Shown: in pieces, positions 17,013 to 26,171 of the stretch | Layout: each line of letters starts with the position of its first letter | Numbering within the stretch: position 1 is the first letter of the stretch | Source: Reyranella sp. | GTDB lineage: Bacteria; Pseudomonadota; Alphaproteobacteria; Reyranellales; Reyranellaceae | Length of the DNA: 64,000 nt | Reading direction: 5' to 3' | Assembly (NCBI RefSeq): GCF_030651995.1 | Contig: NZ_JAUSBN010000004.1 | Span: 1-64,000 of the forward strand | Made by a program: the position numbers and the translations under genes | Notes under the pieces: generated by a model | Told to the model about the DNA's origin: nothing | The model's database searches: none | The model's input: only the letters and a program-made list of their open reading frames with translations

Positions 17013-18112
17013 TGAATGGCCAAGACTACGACACGACAGGTGCGCAAATGACGCAACAGGAACAGGTCGGCGAAGGGCAAGTCCGTACAGATTCCCCGAC
17101 AAAGACTTCGGTCCTGCCTCCGCTCTTTGTCCATATCGGGCGTGGCAAGTCAGGTTCGTCGACGATCCAGAGCCTTGCCAGCGACTACGTCGAATTCATG
17201 AACGCGATGGGGGTTGCCTGCCCTCTCACCGTGCACGGCCTCGCGAATCACTCGCGGTTGGCGGCGGCCCTGCAGACTCCCAAGAGCGACCCGGAAACGA
17301 TCGAAAAGCTGCGCAAGGATGTTCGTCGAAACAAACGAAAGAAGGTCTTCATTTCCGCCGAGGCGCTGTTCTCGCTGACGACGGACGGCATGGCTCAGTT
17401 GAAGCGCCACGCCGGAGGTCGAAAGATTCATCTCCTTTGCTATATCCGCGACTACCCAAGCTGGCTCCAGTCGATCTATGGCCAACGCACCAAGCGGGCG
17501 GCCAACATCGAGAATTTCGACGTCTACTACACCGCGATGCGGAAGAGCATATCCGCTCTACCGCGCATAGAGCGCTGGGCGGAAGTATTCGGATGGAAGG
17601 CAATGCACGTTCGGCCCCTGCTTCCCGAAGCTCTCCATGACGGAGATCTCATCTGCGATGTCCTGCACGCACTCGGACTGAACGCCATCTCTCCCGATGT
17701 CGAGACGCTCAACGTCTCGCCACACTGGATGAGTCTCGAATTGCAGCGTGCCGTTGCGCGGGCCGCCAGGTCGGCGTCAGTGGCCTTTGACCTGCGCTCA
17801 GCAAAATTGACCCGACAGCTTTTCGAGAAGTGCACGGAGGGCGTCGAGCCTCGCCGGGTGCAGTATCTCACCCGTGAGCAATGGCTCGACCTCGCCGAAC
17901 TGTACCGGTTGGACATGGAGGCTCTTGGCCGGCACATGGGCCAGCTGTTCCCCGTTAATCTGACGCCGCCCCCCGAGAGGCCCTTCCTACCCGACTTTTC
18001 GGCTGTCCCTGACAAGGTGAAGCGCGACGTGTTGGAAAGTCTGGATCAGGGCTTGTACCAGTCGCGGCTCGACCCAGCCCTGGTCGACGTGCTGCGGAAG
18101 GCACTCGGTTAA
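17012..18112 (+). CDS. sulfotransferase-like protein
   Basis: 366 aa, translationally coupled to the GT61 gene by a TAATG overlap. After a polar 35-residue N-terminus comes LFVHIGRGKSGSSTIQSLAS, matching the HIGxxKTGTTxIQ form of the PAPS 5'-phosphosulfate loop found in bacterial sulfotransferase-like proteins; LLCYIRDYPSWLQSIYGQ fits the 3'-phosphate RDP...S element. The C-terminal half is mostly helical with no clear motif. The pairing suggests sulfation of the sugar added by the neighbouring glycosyltransferase. That is inference from context; catalytic residues beyond the PAPS loops were not verified. Confidence 0.75.
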   Translation: MNGQDYDTTGAQMTQQEQVGEGQVRTDSPTKTSVLPPLFVHIGRGKSGSSTIQSLASDYVEFMNAMGVACPLTVHGLANHSRLAAALQTPKSDPETIEKLRKDVRRNKRKKVFISAEALFSLTTDGMAQLKRHAGGRKIHLLCYIRDYPSWLQSIYGQRTKRAANIENFDVYYTAMRKSISALPRIERWAEVFGWKAMHVRPLLPEALHDGDLICDVLHALGLNAISPDVETLNVSPHWMSLELQRAVARAARSASVAFDLRSAKLTRQLFEKCTEGVEPRRVQYLTREQWLDLAELYRLDMEALGRHMGQLFPVNLTPPPERPFLPDFSAVPDKVKRDVLESLDQGLYQSRLDPALVDVLRKALG

Positions 18113-18418
18113 GGGAGTCGTCCGTCAACCGCCGGCACATCGCGCGATTGCCTGCGGATGGCACGGGACAGCGGCTCACCCTGCGTCCGAGCCCAAAGGT
18201 GGCGGTAACGGCGGGCCCGCGTGAGCCCGGCGGAGCTCAATCGGCGCAATCGCGAAGAGGCCTGCCCGCTGATCCGGCCCGGTCCGCCAGCGATATTCGC
18301 CGCGAGATCTTCGACAGCTACAGCAGGACACGCCCTACGACGGTGTCAGCTCACGAAACGTCATGGCTCATGAGGAACGAGCGACGCGCCCAGCGTCCAA
18401 TATCTTGGCGACCGCCGA
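18113..18418. other. intergenic stretch between convergent genes
   Basis: About 306 bases between the convergent sulfotransferase-like and permease genes. The ORF at 18148 lacks a ribosome binding site and has weak coding character. There is a poor GC-rich dyad near 18210 but no T-tract. I see no gene here. Confidence 0.45.
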
Positions 18419-19240
18419 CTATCTGAATCGTCCCAGCGTCCTGATCGATCCGCGGTCAATGACCATGCCCAGAAACAAGCAAACCAGGACCCATGTAATC
18501 AGGTAGCCTTCGTCCAATGAGTTGTGGGGATAGCGCTCCCAGACGCCGAGACGAAACCACTCGACTGCATGCGACAGCGGATTGAGTATTGAGTAATACC
18601 GAAGGTGGGGGGCTTGAAGATCGACGATCTGCAGGATGCCTGACAGGAACACCAACCCTCTGGTCGCAAGCGAGTAGAAGAGGTTCCAAAATGGAACGTA
18701 GCGACTGATGGCCGTGTTCAGCATGCCCACGCCCATGGCCAGCATGATAAGCAGGAAAATCGGCACCGCACACACGGAAATGGAGATATTGCTTATTTCC
18801 CGGATGTCCGACAGCCACCACATGCCAAGAAAGAGCGCCACCATCATGGTAATCCAAATGGTGGAATTGACCAGAAGACTGGCGATGTAGGCATCCAAGG
18901 CGGACATCCCAGGCAACCGCTTGTCTGGACCGGTGCCGGCATTCCGAGTCCCGCTCGAGAGGCGTAAAAACATGAAGTAGGGAATGAACCCAGTTGCATA
19001 GAACAGGAACAGCGATGAGCCGTAGTTCGGCGTGTTCATCTTGAGCAGGCCGCGAATGGCATAAATCATCGACACGGCGACAAGCGGTTCGGCCAGCGCC
19101 CAAACCAGTCCCAGACTGTTTTTCCGGCTGAGGCCGAGGAAGATCTGACACATCGCCAGCCAGATCACGCGTCGCCACGCGGAGAGCGCCACGAACCAGT
19201 TGGAAATACCCAACCACAAACTGCTGGCCTGACCGATCAT
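18419..19240 (-). CDS. ABC-2 type polysaccharide export permease (KpsM-like)
   Basis: 273 aa from the ATG at 19240; the longer track ORF adds a non-hydrophobic leader. It has six hydrophobic segments in the ABC-2 permease pattern: the N-terminal amphipathic stretch before NSLGLVWALAEPLVAVSMIY, LFLFYATGFIPYFMFLRLSS, a cluster around IWITMMVALFLGMWWL, ISVCAVPIFLLIMLAMGVGM, FYSLATRGLVFLSGILQIV, and a C-terminal span followed by DRGSIRTLGRFR. The LNPLSHAVEWFRLG segment is typical of KpsM/Wzm. It would form the inner-membrane channel for capsule-like polysaccharide with a KpsT ATPase. The only KpsT homologue in the window is the degenerate one at 12921. Confidence 0.88.
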   Translation of the reverse strand: MIGQASSLWLGISNWFVALSAWRRVIWLAMCQIFLGLSRKNSLGLVWALAEPLVAVSMIYAIRGLLKMNTPNYGSSLFLFYATGFIPYFMFLRLSSGTRNAGTGPDKRLPGMSALDAYIASLLVNSTIWITMMVALFLGMWWLSDIREISNISISVCAVPIFLLIMLAMGVGMLNTAISRYVPFWNLFYSLATRGLVFLSGILQIVDLQAPHLRYYSILNPLSHAVEWFRLGVWERYPHNSLDEGYLITWVLVCLFLGMVIDRGSIRTLGRFR

Positions 19241-19309
19241 TTGAATCTCACCGCAATACTCGCGTAACCTCCCCCGCACTGGTGAATGACCACATGAGGC
19301 ACCTTCCAC

Positions 19310-19441
19310 ATGACCGCCATTGCCACAGCGCTCGAATTCCTCTCACACTGGTTCCTGGACCACACGATGTGGGCCGTCCTGATCGTGGGGGTTGTCGTTG
19401 GCACCTTCGCTATAACGCTCCAAATGGATCACGACCAATGA
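19310..19441 (+). CDS. 43-aa single-pass membrane microprotein
   Basis: This is too short for the ORF track. Reading from the ATG at 19310 gives MTAIATALEFLSHWFLDHTM, then WAVLIVGVVVGTFAITLQMD and HDQ before TGA. It has one strong transmembrane segment and a short polar end. GAGG lies about ten bases upstream. It sits in the gap between the permease and co-polymerase genes but on the opposite strand. Coding status is moderate; no family is recognised. Confidence 0.35.
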   Translation: MTAIATALEFLSHWFLDHTMWAVLIVGVVVGTFAITLQMDHDQ

Positions 19442-19462
19442 CGCCGGGCTTCGTACTGCCCA

Positions 19463-20854
19463 TCAGGTCAGGTGTTCACCGATCGACCGGCTGAGCAGAA
19501 GGCTGATCGTCCACAACAGCAGGCTGGCGGCCGCCACGGTCAGCACGGCGATGAAGCGCCTGGGATGGGTCGACACCTGGGGCTCGGCCGGCTTGACGAA
19601 TGCCGTCACGTAGAGCCGCTTCGCCGCAGCGTTGGCGCGGGCCTGCTCCAGGGACTGCATTGTCGACGTCAGCATGTTCTGCGCAAACAGGCGCTCGAGT
19701 TCCAACTGCTCGAATCGACCGACGATCTTCGAAATCGACGAGTCCCCCGACTGCTTGGCTTTGGAAATCTGCGCCTCGACCTCCTTCAACTGCTCCTCGG
19801 TCGCCTTGAGCTTCATCTGCTGCGTTTGAAACTGCTGTGAGTTCGTGTTGAGGCCCTGCTTCCTCAGCATTGCCATTTCGGTCTGAATCATGGCCATGGA
19901 ACTGCGCAGTGTCGCTGCCACCGTGGCATTCGACGTCACCAGGTTGCTCATGGGATCGATCACGCCCGACTGATCCCGGAATGCCGCCAACTCCCCCAGG
20001 ACGGACCTCAGCCGATCTTCGGCCCGTTTGACCTCGACCTCCGCATACTGAACGGCTTCGCGCTGCGGACGCTGCACAGTCTCGTTGATCAGGTCTTCTG
20101 CCAGCGACAACAGCGTCTTCGCGATCAAAAAAGCGTCCTCGGGCGTGAATGCCCGCACCTCTGCGGCCGACGACCCCTGAATGGTGTCGTACTCGACCTT
20201 GGTCATGATCTTCCAATACCTGGCGAAGCGCTCCAACGAAGCGTCGTCGGGCAAACGCGACCAGACGTCGATGAACGGCCGGGAATAGCGCGATGAAATG
20301 TCGATCCTGCTCTGAAGATCCTGCACCGCCTGACGGCTGAGCATGTACTCCACGACCATGTAATTCTCGATCGGGCTCGTCGAGGCGGTGACGCCGACCA
20401 TCGCCGTCAGCGCATCGGAAGCCGACGACGTGCTGGTCATCGTGCTGATGTCCCGGACCGTGAATTTGAAGCTGGCCACGAATTGGTCGGTTGCGTAGGC
20501 GAAGTAGTAGACGCCGGCGATCAGCGTAGGCAGCACCACACAGAGCAGGAAGGAAACAATACCGCCCCACCGACGCTTCAAGGAGCGTCTCGGCAGTTCA
20601 GGCAATGGTATGTCGACCGTGGTGTCCACGGCATCGGCCCGGCCCGTTGGACCAACGGGCGGCGTCCGCGCCTCTTCGGGGCTCAGCAACCCGGCAGGAG
20701 CCCCATCCCGCCGGTCCACGCTTCCGGCGCCCGCCGACCGATCGTGGGCCCCGCCAGCAGGGGTCCCGCCCCTCTGCCTGACCTCCTGCTCCCCGCCATC
20801 AGAATTGATCGCCTCGAGCAGCGAAAGGTGCTTTCCGGATTTTGGGTTCGCCAT
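19463..20854 (-). CDS. capsule export inner-membrane protein, KpsE/polysaccharide co-polymerase type
   Basis: 463 aa from the ATG at 20854 (GGGAG four bases upstream). An N-terminal 90-residue Pro/Gly/Arg-rich cytoplasmic region precedes the first membrane helix (GGIVSFLLCVVLPTLIAGVY). A large periplasmic part with long coiled-coil helices follows (EVEVKRAEDRLRSVLGELAA and QQMKLKATEEQLKEVEAQIS), and then a second membrane helix near the end (FIAVLTVAAASLLLWTISLL) preceded by the proline-rich KPAEPQVSTHPRR. This two-helix hairpin plus coiled coil is the KpsE/CtrB family pattern, which bridges the ABC exporter to the outer-membrane channel. It is followed by the KpsM-like permease. No KpsD/Wza outer-membrane partner is in the window. 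Confidence 0.88.
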   Translation of the reverse strand: MANPKSGKHLSLLEAINSDGGEQEVRQRGGTPAGGAHDRSAGAGSVDRRDGAPAGLLSPEEARTPPVGPTGRADAVDTTVDIPLPELPRRSLKRRWGGIVSFLLCVVLPTLIAGVYYFAYATDQFVASFKFTVRDISTMTSTSSASDALTAMVGVTASTSPIENYMVVEYMLSRQAVQDLQSRIDISSRYSRPFIDVWSRLPDDASLERFARYWKIMTKVEYDTIQGSSAAEVRAFTPEDAFLIAKTLLSLAEDLINETVQRPQREAVQYAEVEVKRAEDRLRSVLGELAAFRDQSGVIDPMSNLVTSNATVAATLRSSMAMIQTEMAMLRKQGLNTNSQQFQTQQMKLKATEEQLKEVEAQISKAKQSGDSSISKIVGRFEQLELERLFAQNMLTSTMQSLEQARANAAAKRLYVTAFVKPAEPQVSTHPRRFIAVLTVAAASLLLWTISLLLSRSIGEHLT

Positions 20855-20900
20855 CAAGCTCCCGACCGGTTGAAATGATGCGGCTATGTCCTTGTATAGA

Positions 20901-20941
20901 CTAGAACATCCAGGACATCGTTAACAGCCAAAATGTTCTAG
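20901..20941. promoter_or_regulatory. perfect 9-bp inverted repeat upstream of the kpsE-like gene
   Basis: CTAGAACAT at 20901-20909 is mirrored exactly by ATGTTCTAG at 20933-20941, with 23 bases between. The dyad lies about 50 bases upstream of the kpsE-like start and just past the stop of the preceding minus-strand gene. The half-site spacing is 32 bases, about three helical turns, which suits a dimer-of-dimers or looping regulator. The loop is long for an intrinsic terminator and there is no T-tract. Confidence 0.5.
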
Positions 20942-20963
20942 GGCATTGTGCATTTCCGGCCTG

Positions 20964-22052
20964 CTAGCCCCCCGCGAACTGCTGGAGAATCCGCAATTCC
21001 GACAAGGCCGCCTTTGTCACAGTGAATTCAGCGCTGGTCTCGAGGGCGGCTTGGCGCAATTCCGCACGGGCAGCGGGCGTCATCGTGATGAAGGTATCGA
21101 TCGCCGACAAAACCTCCTGGTCGCTGCGCGTATCGACGACAAAGGCATTCCGGCCATGGACCGCGTACTCGCTGGTCCCGCCCAGCACGGGAACGATGGG
21201 AATGCATCCGCAAGCCATTCCCTCCAGACCGGTTCGCCCGAACGCCTGATAGTCGGACAGGTCGAGAAACAGGTCACTGGATCGAAGCAGGTCTGGCACC
21301 TGTGAGCGCTTCAGGACACCCCAGTTCTTGACGTTGGCCGGCAGCACGATGCCCGCAGCTTCGAGTTCCTCGTCCGAGGCGCCGAACACCTGCATGGACA
21401 CGTCGCTGTACTTCCCGGCGATCGCCCGCATGATCCGCACCGTCCGCTTTGGCGCGCGCCGCGGGGTCGCCGGTCGCAGCATGGCCACGACCGAGAGAGG
21501 CGAGCCGGCGCGACGGAGATTTGGATAGTGAACCTCATGGTCGATCGACGGGATGACCTTGAGGACCTTGATGCCGTGATTGGCGTAGACGATGTCACAC
21601 AGCCAGTTCGTCTTGGCGAACAACATGGCATCCTTCAACGCCGTGTAGGACTGGCCGGCCTTGACCCAACGCTCGCTGTTGGCAGGATAGAACAACGGCT
21701 CGTAATCCTGCACGTAATAGGCAAATTTGGGGGCCGCCTTGGGCTCGCCCTTCATCATCTCCGCACGCGCATTGGCGACATCGAATACCGATGCATTGGT
21801 CGTGGCGACTGCGATCTGGCACGAGGCCAAATGCTCGGCGAGCCCCGCACCATCGGCATAGGAGAGAACCGGGATCTTGAGTGCCTCGAGTTCGGGATAG
21901 CTTGCGAGAAACTTGCTGTAATTGGGCACGTTGACCGCCAACCGCACGTCGACACCCAACCTCGCCAGCCCCATGGCCTCCTGGGCGACGGAATTGGATC
22001 CACCTCCGCCGCCGCCGGAGGGCAGCACGAACATGATACTGACGGCTTCCAT
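20964..22052 (-). CDS. glycosyltransferase family 4-type (GT-B)
   Basis: 362 aa. The N-terminus MFVLPSGGGGGGSNSVAQEA is a Gly-rich GT-B nucleotide-proximal loop; the C-terminal domain contains SSDLFLDLSDYQAFGRTGLE followed by GMACGCIPIVPVLGGTSEYA, the E(x7)E-type donor-binding region of GT4 enzymes. It would add a sugar from a nucleotide donor in the cytoplasm. It is 48 bases downstream of the giant GT2 gene on the same strand, so both likely form one unit (25085 to 20964) building the same glycan. The linkage formed cannot be told. Confidence 0.85.
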   Translation of the reverse strand: MEAVSIMFVLPSGGGGGGSNSVAQEAMGLARLGVDVRLAVNVPNYSKFLASYPELEALKIPVLSYADGAGLAEHLASCQIAVATTNASVFDVANARAEMMKGEPKAAPKFAYYVQDYEPLFYPANSERWVKAGQSYTALKDAMLFAKTNWLCDIVYANHGIKVLKVIPSIDHEVHYPNLRRAGSPLSVVAMLRPATPRRAPKRTVRIMRAIAGKYSDVSMQVFGASDEELEAAGIVLPANVKNWGVLKRSQVPDLLRSSDLFLDLSDYQAFGRTGLEGMACGCIPIVPVLGGTSEYAVHGRNAFVVDTRSDQEVLSAIDTFITMTPAARAELRQAALETSAEFTVTKAALSELRILQQFAGG

Positions 22053-22100
22053 GGATGTTGCCCCGTCCCAGAAAACTCTATTGCCGCCTCAGCCTTGGCA

Positions 22101-25085
22101 TCAGGTGACGGCCGTGCCGGTGGAAGCCAACCGCTCGTGCTTCCCGGCCGACGGCGCCGCCGCTTGCGGGGCTTCGCCGCGCAACCGCCGACGCAACCGC
22201 TTGCGCAGCTCCGTCAACGATGTCAGTTCCGCCATCTCGCGCTGAACCGCCTTCATATCGACCTCTGGATGCTTGAGCGCCAGCTGGGCTGTCCCCCGCT
22301 TGGAAAGTTCAGCCCGACGCGCACTTCCAAAGCTCGCGGATTTGACGTGGTAAACATAGACGTGGTCGGCGACGACCAGCGTGTAGCCAGCCTTCCTCAC
22401 ACGAAGGCACAAGTCGTTTTCCTCCCCATAGCCCATGGGGAACGCAACTTCGTCGAGGTATCCGACCTGCTCGATCACCTCTCGCCTCATGAGCGTACAA
22501 AAGCCATTGAGCAGGGTCGCTTCGGGAAACTGCCTGGGCGACAGGGTGTTGACCAGCCGCGACACATCCTCAGGCCGGACTCCCTCCGGCAACGGATTGC
22601 TGCTCCAACCGCCCTTCACGTCATGCAGGTCCGGCACCGATTGCCACGAGGCCGCATTCGAAACCGGTCCGATCATCGCCGCCTTGGGGTGGGCTTCGAC
22701 GGCCTCGAACATTCCTTCCAGCCAGCCTGGCGTGACGATCGTGTCACTGTTCAGCAACACGACCCATTCGGCGGTGGAACGGCTCATGCCGATGTTCGCA
22801 GATTTCGTGTAACCGAGATTCGTCTCGTTCTCGATCAGTCGAATCCAGGGCTTGCCTCGTACATACGACCGCAGTTGCAGACGTGTCGTATCGCCCGACT
22901 TGTCGTCGATGATCGTGACCGTGTGCGGGACTGACGTATTCCGGGCGATCGACTCGAGGCAGTCCAGAGTCTCCTCGACGGCATTGTAAACGCAAATGAC
23001 GATGTCGACCGAGTGCTTCGAGTCGGGCAACCATGCCCAGCTGGTCGCCCCGCCCTCTTCAGCGGCAGAACGAGGGGCCATTGCCTGGATGGGCTGCGTC
23101 GACTGCCAGTGCTCGAGGCCCTTCACGAGGGCCAGCTGCCCGGCAATGTTGGGGTCCTCCATCCTGACTTCATGAGACTGGGACCCGGCATTCTCCGCCA
23201 CGGCTGTTCCGCTGCCCAGATAAACGTCGCCGATGGCAATATCGACAACGCCGGCGAACTCGAAGATCAACACAAGCCCGTGGCCGACGTCGCGCAACGT
23301 TTCCCTGGCTTTCGTCTCCAGAAGCTGGCGATGGTCGTTCCGAAGCGGCAGCGTATGGTACTCGCCGATACGACTGATCCTGACGTTCTTGCGGATCGTG
23401 AACAGGCGCTTGACGTCGAAGTCGGGCCTGTCAGGAGCAATCCGTCGACGCTCGGCGACGATGATCTGCTGGATGACAAGAGCTTCCCGCTTGCCGGCCG
23501 ACCCTGCCGGCTCGGCCGCGCGCGCGCAGAAGCCGAGCTGGCGTGCCGACGCTGCCAGGATCTGGAGCGAGTCCAGCCCCGCCTCGAGACGCAAGTAGGG
23601 TCCCGCGATCTCGCCATGGAGCGCCAGGGCGAGAACGCTGGAATGGTCACGACCATCCCTCAATCCGCGCGGCGCGATTTCGGTGAGCCTCGCCTCGACG
23701 GCGGGGCACGGCGACTTGCACGCCAGGAGCCATTCATCCGTGATCTCGGTGCGCCGTGTCGCCAAGGCGAGCCTGAGCTTGCCCGACCAATGCTCGAAAC
23801 GTCCGTTTACGACGGCGTTCGAGTCGAGCGGCACCTGGCGCGGCTTGAACTCCTCGGCGATCGCCTCGCCTGCGGCGCCGGCGGCGACAAAGGCCAACTG
23901 AACGGTGCTGCTCTGTCCGTCGCGAACGATCAGGGCCACTCCCTGCTGCCCCGCCTCGAGTTTCGCAGGCAGTCGCAGCCGTGCCGTGCGATAGAGCCAC
24001 TTCGACCAAAGTATGACGGTTGTCCGCGCTCCCGGGATGATCTTGCCCGAGGAATTGGTGAGGGCAACCTCCACTTCCGTGCGGGCGTCAGCTCGCCCGA
24101 CGACCACGACGTCCACGAATTGCTGCGCAGAAAATCCTTCGATCCGTTGGGCAATGGAAACAACGTGGTTTGCCGGCGACTTGCCGAAAACCACCGCCAG
24201 ACTGGGCGTCGCAAACGGTCGCTCTCGCGTCGGTGACTCACGCCTGATCGTCACGCCAGGCGGTGCGGTCACGCTCCAGTGGGCCGGCCTGTTCTCCGTC
24301 CATTTCTCGAATCCCGCATTGAGCAGTACATTGGAGACGGCCGGGCTGACCGGCGACGACGGTGCAGCCGCAGGCTCGATCTTGACGCTCGTGACCTCGG
24401 TGGTGCTGGCGGATACGACCAGTGGCGGCTCGACAACCCCATGGCCCTCATCGTGCACTCCGTCGGTGCCAGCCGCCACGGGGGCGGTGCGACGGAAGCC
24501 CGTAACCAATTTCGCGGCGAAGCTCTTGGCCGAGGCCAGAACCCTGGTCGCAACAACAGGATCCTCGATGCGACAAAATTCGATTTCGACCGTGCCCGCA
24601 CCGGAGAACCGCAGCGAGAGATAGCGTTGTCCCGGTGGAGACGTGCCACTTGGCCGCAGCGGGACAGAGAACTCGTGCCAGTCACGGTTCAAAGGAACGG
24701 CACCGATCAATCGGCGGTCCACTTTCCGCTGCTCGTCATTGCCATTGAACAAGGCAATCGAATCCAGCTGCAGTTTCGCGCCGTCGCCCTGCACTCCCCT
24801 CAGGCGAACCCTTACGACTTTGCTGCCGCCCTCTATCGCTCCTTGGTCCAATGGATGCCAAAATCGCACTTGCTCGGGCGGCGTGGTGAGCAGCAACCGA
24901 ACGCCCCTCTCCGATCGCGGCTCCAGAGGCTCGAGTGCAATCTGCATCGGCTGACCGCGGCTCACATGCGTTAGGAACCACTCCCTGCAGAAGCGGAACC
25001 CGCTTCTCGGGTTCACAACGCTTGCAGATACCCAGTTCTCGAACGTCGAGTTGAAAAGATGCCCGCCGCCGGCGTCGCCCAGCAT
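22101..25085 (-). CDS. large GT2 glycosyltransferase with three N-terminal carbohydrate-binding-like modules
   Basis: 994 aa. Three similar beta-rich modules open with related motifs, FNSTFENW (about residue 11), LNAGFEKW (about 255) and VNGRFEHW (about 428), each resembling jelly-roll carbohydrate-binding domains. From about residue 690 comes a GT2 domain: HSVDIVICVYNAVEETLDCL, VTIIDDKSGDTTRLQL, NLGYTKSANIGMSRSTAEWV, LLNSDTIVTPGWLEG (the DxD-like metal site) and GYGEENDLCLRVRKAGYTL. The C-terminus is basic (LRKRLRRRLRGE). Binding modules may tether the enzyme to its growing polymer. Such fusions occur in flagellin and surface-glycan loci. It is first in a unit with the GT4 gene. Confidence 0.85.
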   Translation of the reverse strand: MLGDAGGGHLFNSTFENWVSASVVNPRSGFRFCREWFLTHVSRGQPMQIALEPLEPRSERGVRLLLTTPPEQVRFWHPLDQGAIEGGSKVVRVRLRGVQGDGAKLQLDSIALFNGNDEQRKVDRRLIGAVPLNRDWHEFSVPLRPSGTSPPGQRYLSLRFSGAGTVEIEFCRIEDPVVATRVLASAKSFAAKLVTGFRRTAPVAAGTDGVHDEGHGVVEPPLVVSASTTEVTSVKIEPAAAPSSPVSPAVSNVLLNAGFEKWTENRPAHWSVTAPPGVTIRRESPTRERPFATPSLAVVFGKSPANHVVSIAQRIEGFSAQQFVDVVVVGRADARTEVEVALTNSSGKIIPGARTTVILWSKWLYRTARLRLPAKLEAGQQGVALIVRDGQSSTVQLAFVAAGAAGEAIAEEFKPRQVPLDSNAVVNGRFEHWSGKLRLALATRRTEITDEWLLACKSPCPAVEARLTEIAPRGLRDGRDHSSVLALALHGEIAGPYLRLEAGLDSLQILAASARQLGFCARAAEPAGSAGKREALVIQQIIVAERRRIAPDRPDFDVKRLFTIRKNVRISRIGEYHTLPLRNDHRQLLETKARETLRDVGHGLVLIFEFAGVVDIAIGDVYLGSGTAVAENAGSQSHEVRMEDPNIAGQLALVKGLEHWQSTQPIQAMAPRSAAEEGGATSWAWLPDSKHSVDIVICVYNAVEETLDCLESIARNTSVPHTVTIIDDKSGDTTRLQLRSYVRGKPWIRLIENETNLGYTKSANIGMSRSTAEWVVLLNSDTIVTPGWLEGMFEAVEAHPKAAMIGPVSNAASWQSVPDLHDVKGGWSSNPLPEGVRPEDVSRLVNTLSPRQFPEATLLNGFCTLMRREVIEQVGYLDEVAFPMGYGEENDLCLRVRKAGYTLVVADHVYVYHVKSASFGSARRAELSKRGTAQLALKHPEVDMKAVQREMAELTSLTELRKRLRRRLRGEAPQAAAPSAGKHERLASTGTAVT

Positions 25086-25146
25086 TCTTTGCCCCGCAGT
25101 TCCTAGCGATACCTAGACTTTTAGCAATATGCGTACCGGCACAAAA

Positions 25147-25162
25147 GGCGGCTAAAGCCGCC
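25147..25162 (-). terminator. intrinsic terminator of rmlA
   Basis: On the minus strand GGCGGCT TT AGCCGCC is followed by TTTT, about 30 bases after the rmlA stop. The perfect 7-bp stem and T-run fit a Rho-independent terminator, separating rmlA from the glycosyltransferase unit. Confidence 0.7.
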
Positions 25163-25193
25163 GACCACCGGCTGCCATTCCGGCCTTGGCGGG

Positions 25194-26081
25194 CTACAGC
25201 CGTCTATCGCTTGTGAAGCTATTATACACGGACATCAGGTACTGACCATAGCGGCTCTTCCCTGCGGAAGCCGCCAGCTTGAGAAACGCCTCGAGCGAAA
25301 TGTAACCCAATCGCAGGGCAATCTCTTCCGGACAGGAAACCCGCAGTCCCTGACGCTGCTCGAGAATCTGCACGAACTGGCTGGCTTCCGTCAGTGCTTC
25401 GTGGGTGCCGGTATCGAGCCAGGCGAACCCCCGCCCCAGAACCTCGACGAAGAGCTCGCCCCGCTCCATGTAGGCACGGTTGACATCGGTAATCTCGATT
25501 TCGCCCCGCGGCGAGGGCTTCAACCTCGCGGCAATATCGATCACACGATTGTCATAGAAGTACAGACCGGTCACCGCGGCATTCGACTTGGGATGGGCGG
25601 GCTTCTCCTCGATCGAAATCGCCTGCCCGCGCGCGTCGAGTTCGACGACGCCATACCGTTCGGGATCGGCAACGACATAGGCAAAGACCGTGGCGCCCAC
25701 CTCTCGCGCCACTGCGCCAGCCAGCGCTTCCGGCAAGCCGTGACCGTAGAAAATATTGTCGCCGAGGATCAGGGCAACGCGATCCGATCCGATGAAGTCA
25801 CGCCCGACGATGAAGGCGTCAGCGAGACCGCGCGGCGTCTCCTGGACCGCATATTCGAGGCGCAGCCCCCATTGGCTTCCATCGCCCAACAACCTCTGGA
25901 AGAGCGGCATATCGAGCGGCGTCGAGATTATGAGGATTTCCCGAATCCCCGCGAACATCAGCGTCGAAAGCGGGTAATACAGCATCGGTTTGTCGAAGAC
26001 GGGCAATAGCTGCTTCGAGACCACCGCCGTCACAGGATAGAGGCGGCTGCCTGTGCCGCCCGCCAGAATAATGCCTTTCAT
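25194..26081 (-). CDS. rmlA: glucose-1-phosphate thymidylyltransferase
   Basis: 295 aa from the ATG at 26081; the track adds 12 residues that are not conserved. [20 protein letters not shown] is the nucleotide-binding start (GGxGxRL), [20 protein letters not shown] is the family signature, [10 protein letters not shown] holds the metal-binding Asp, and [10 protein letters not shown] is the sugar-phosphate site. It makes dTDP-glucose from dTTP and glucose-1-phosphate, the first step to dTDP-rhamnose. It is divergent from rmlC and rmlD with a 90-base shared promoter region. No rmlB (dTDP-glucose 4,6-dehydratase) is in the window, so that step must be encoded elsewhere. Confidence 0.96.
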   Translation of the reverse strand: MKGIILAGGTGSRLYPVTAVVSKQLLPVFDKPMLYYPLSTLMFAGIREILIISTPLDMPLFQRLLGDGSQWGLRLEYAVQETPRGLADAFIVGRDFIGSDRVALILGDNIFYGHGLPEALAGAVAREVGATVFAYVVADPERYGVVELDARGQAISIEEKPAHPKSNAAVTGLYFYDNRVIDIAARLKPSPRGEIEITDVNRAYMERGELFVEVLGRGFAWLDTGTHEALTEASQFVQILEQRQGLRVSCPEEIALRLGYISLEAFLKLAASAGKSRYGQYLMSVYNSFTSDRRL

Positions 26082-26171
26082 CCAGTGCCCCGCGCTGCCA
26101 GTTCGTCGCCTTGCCATTAGACCAGAATCGTTCCTATAAAAAGGACGTTACGTGTTGGGAGCAGTTGCGGC

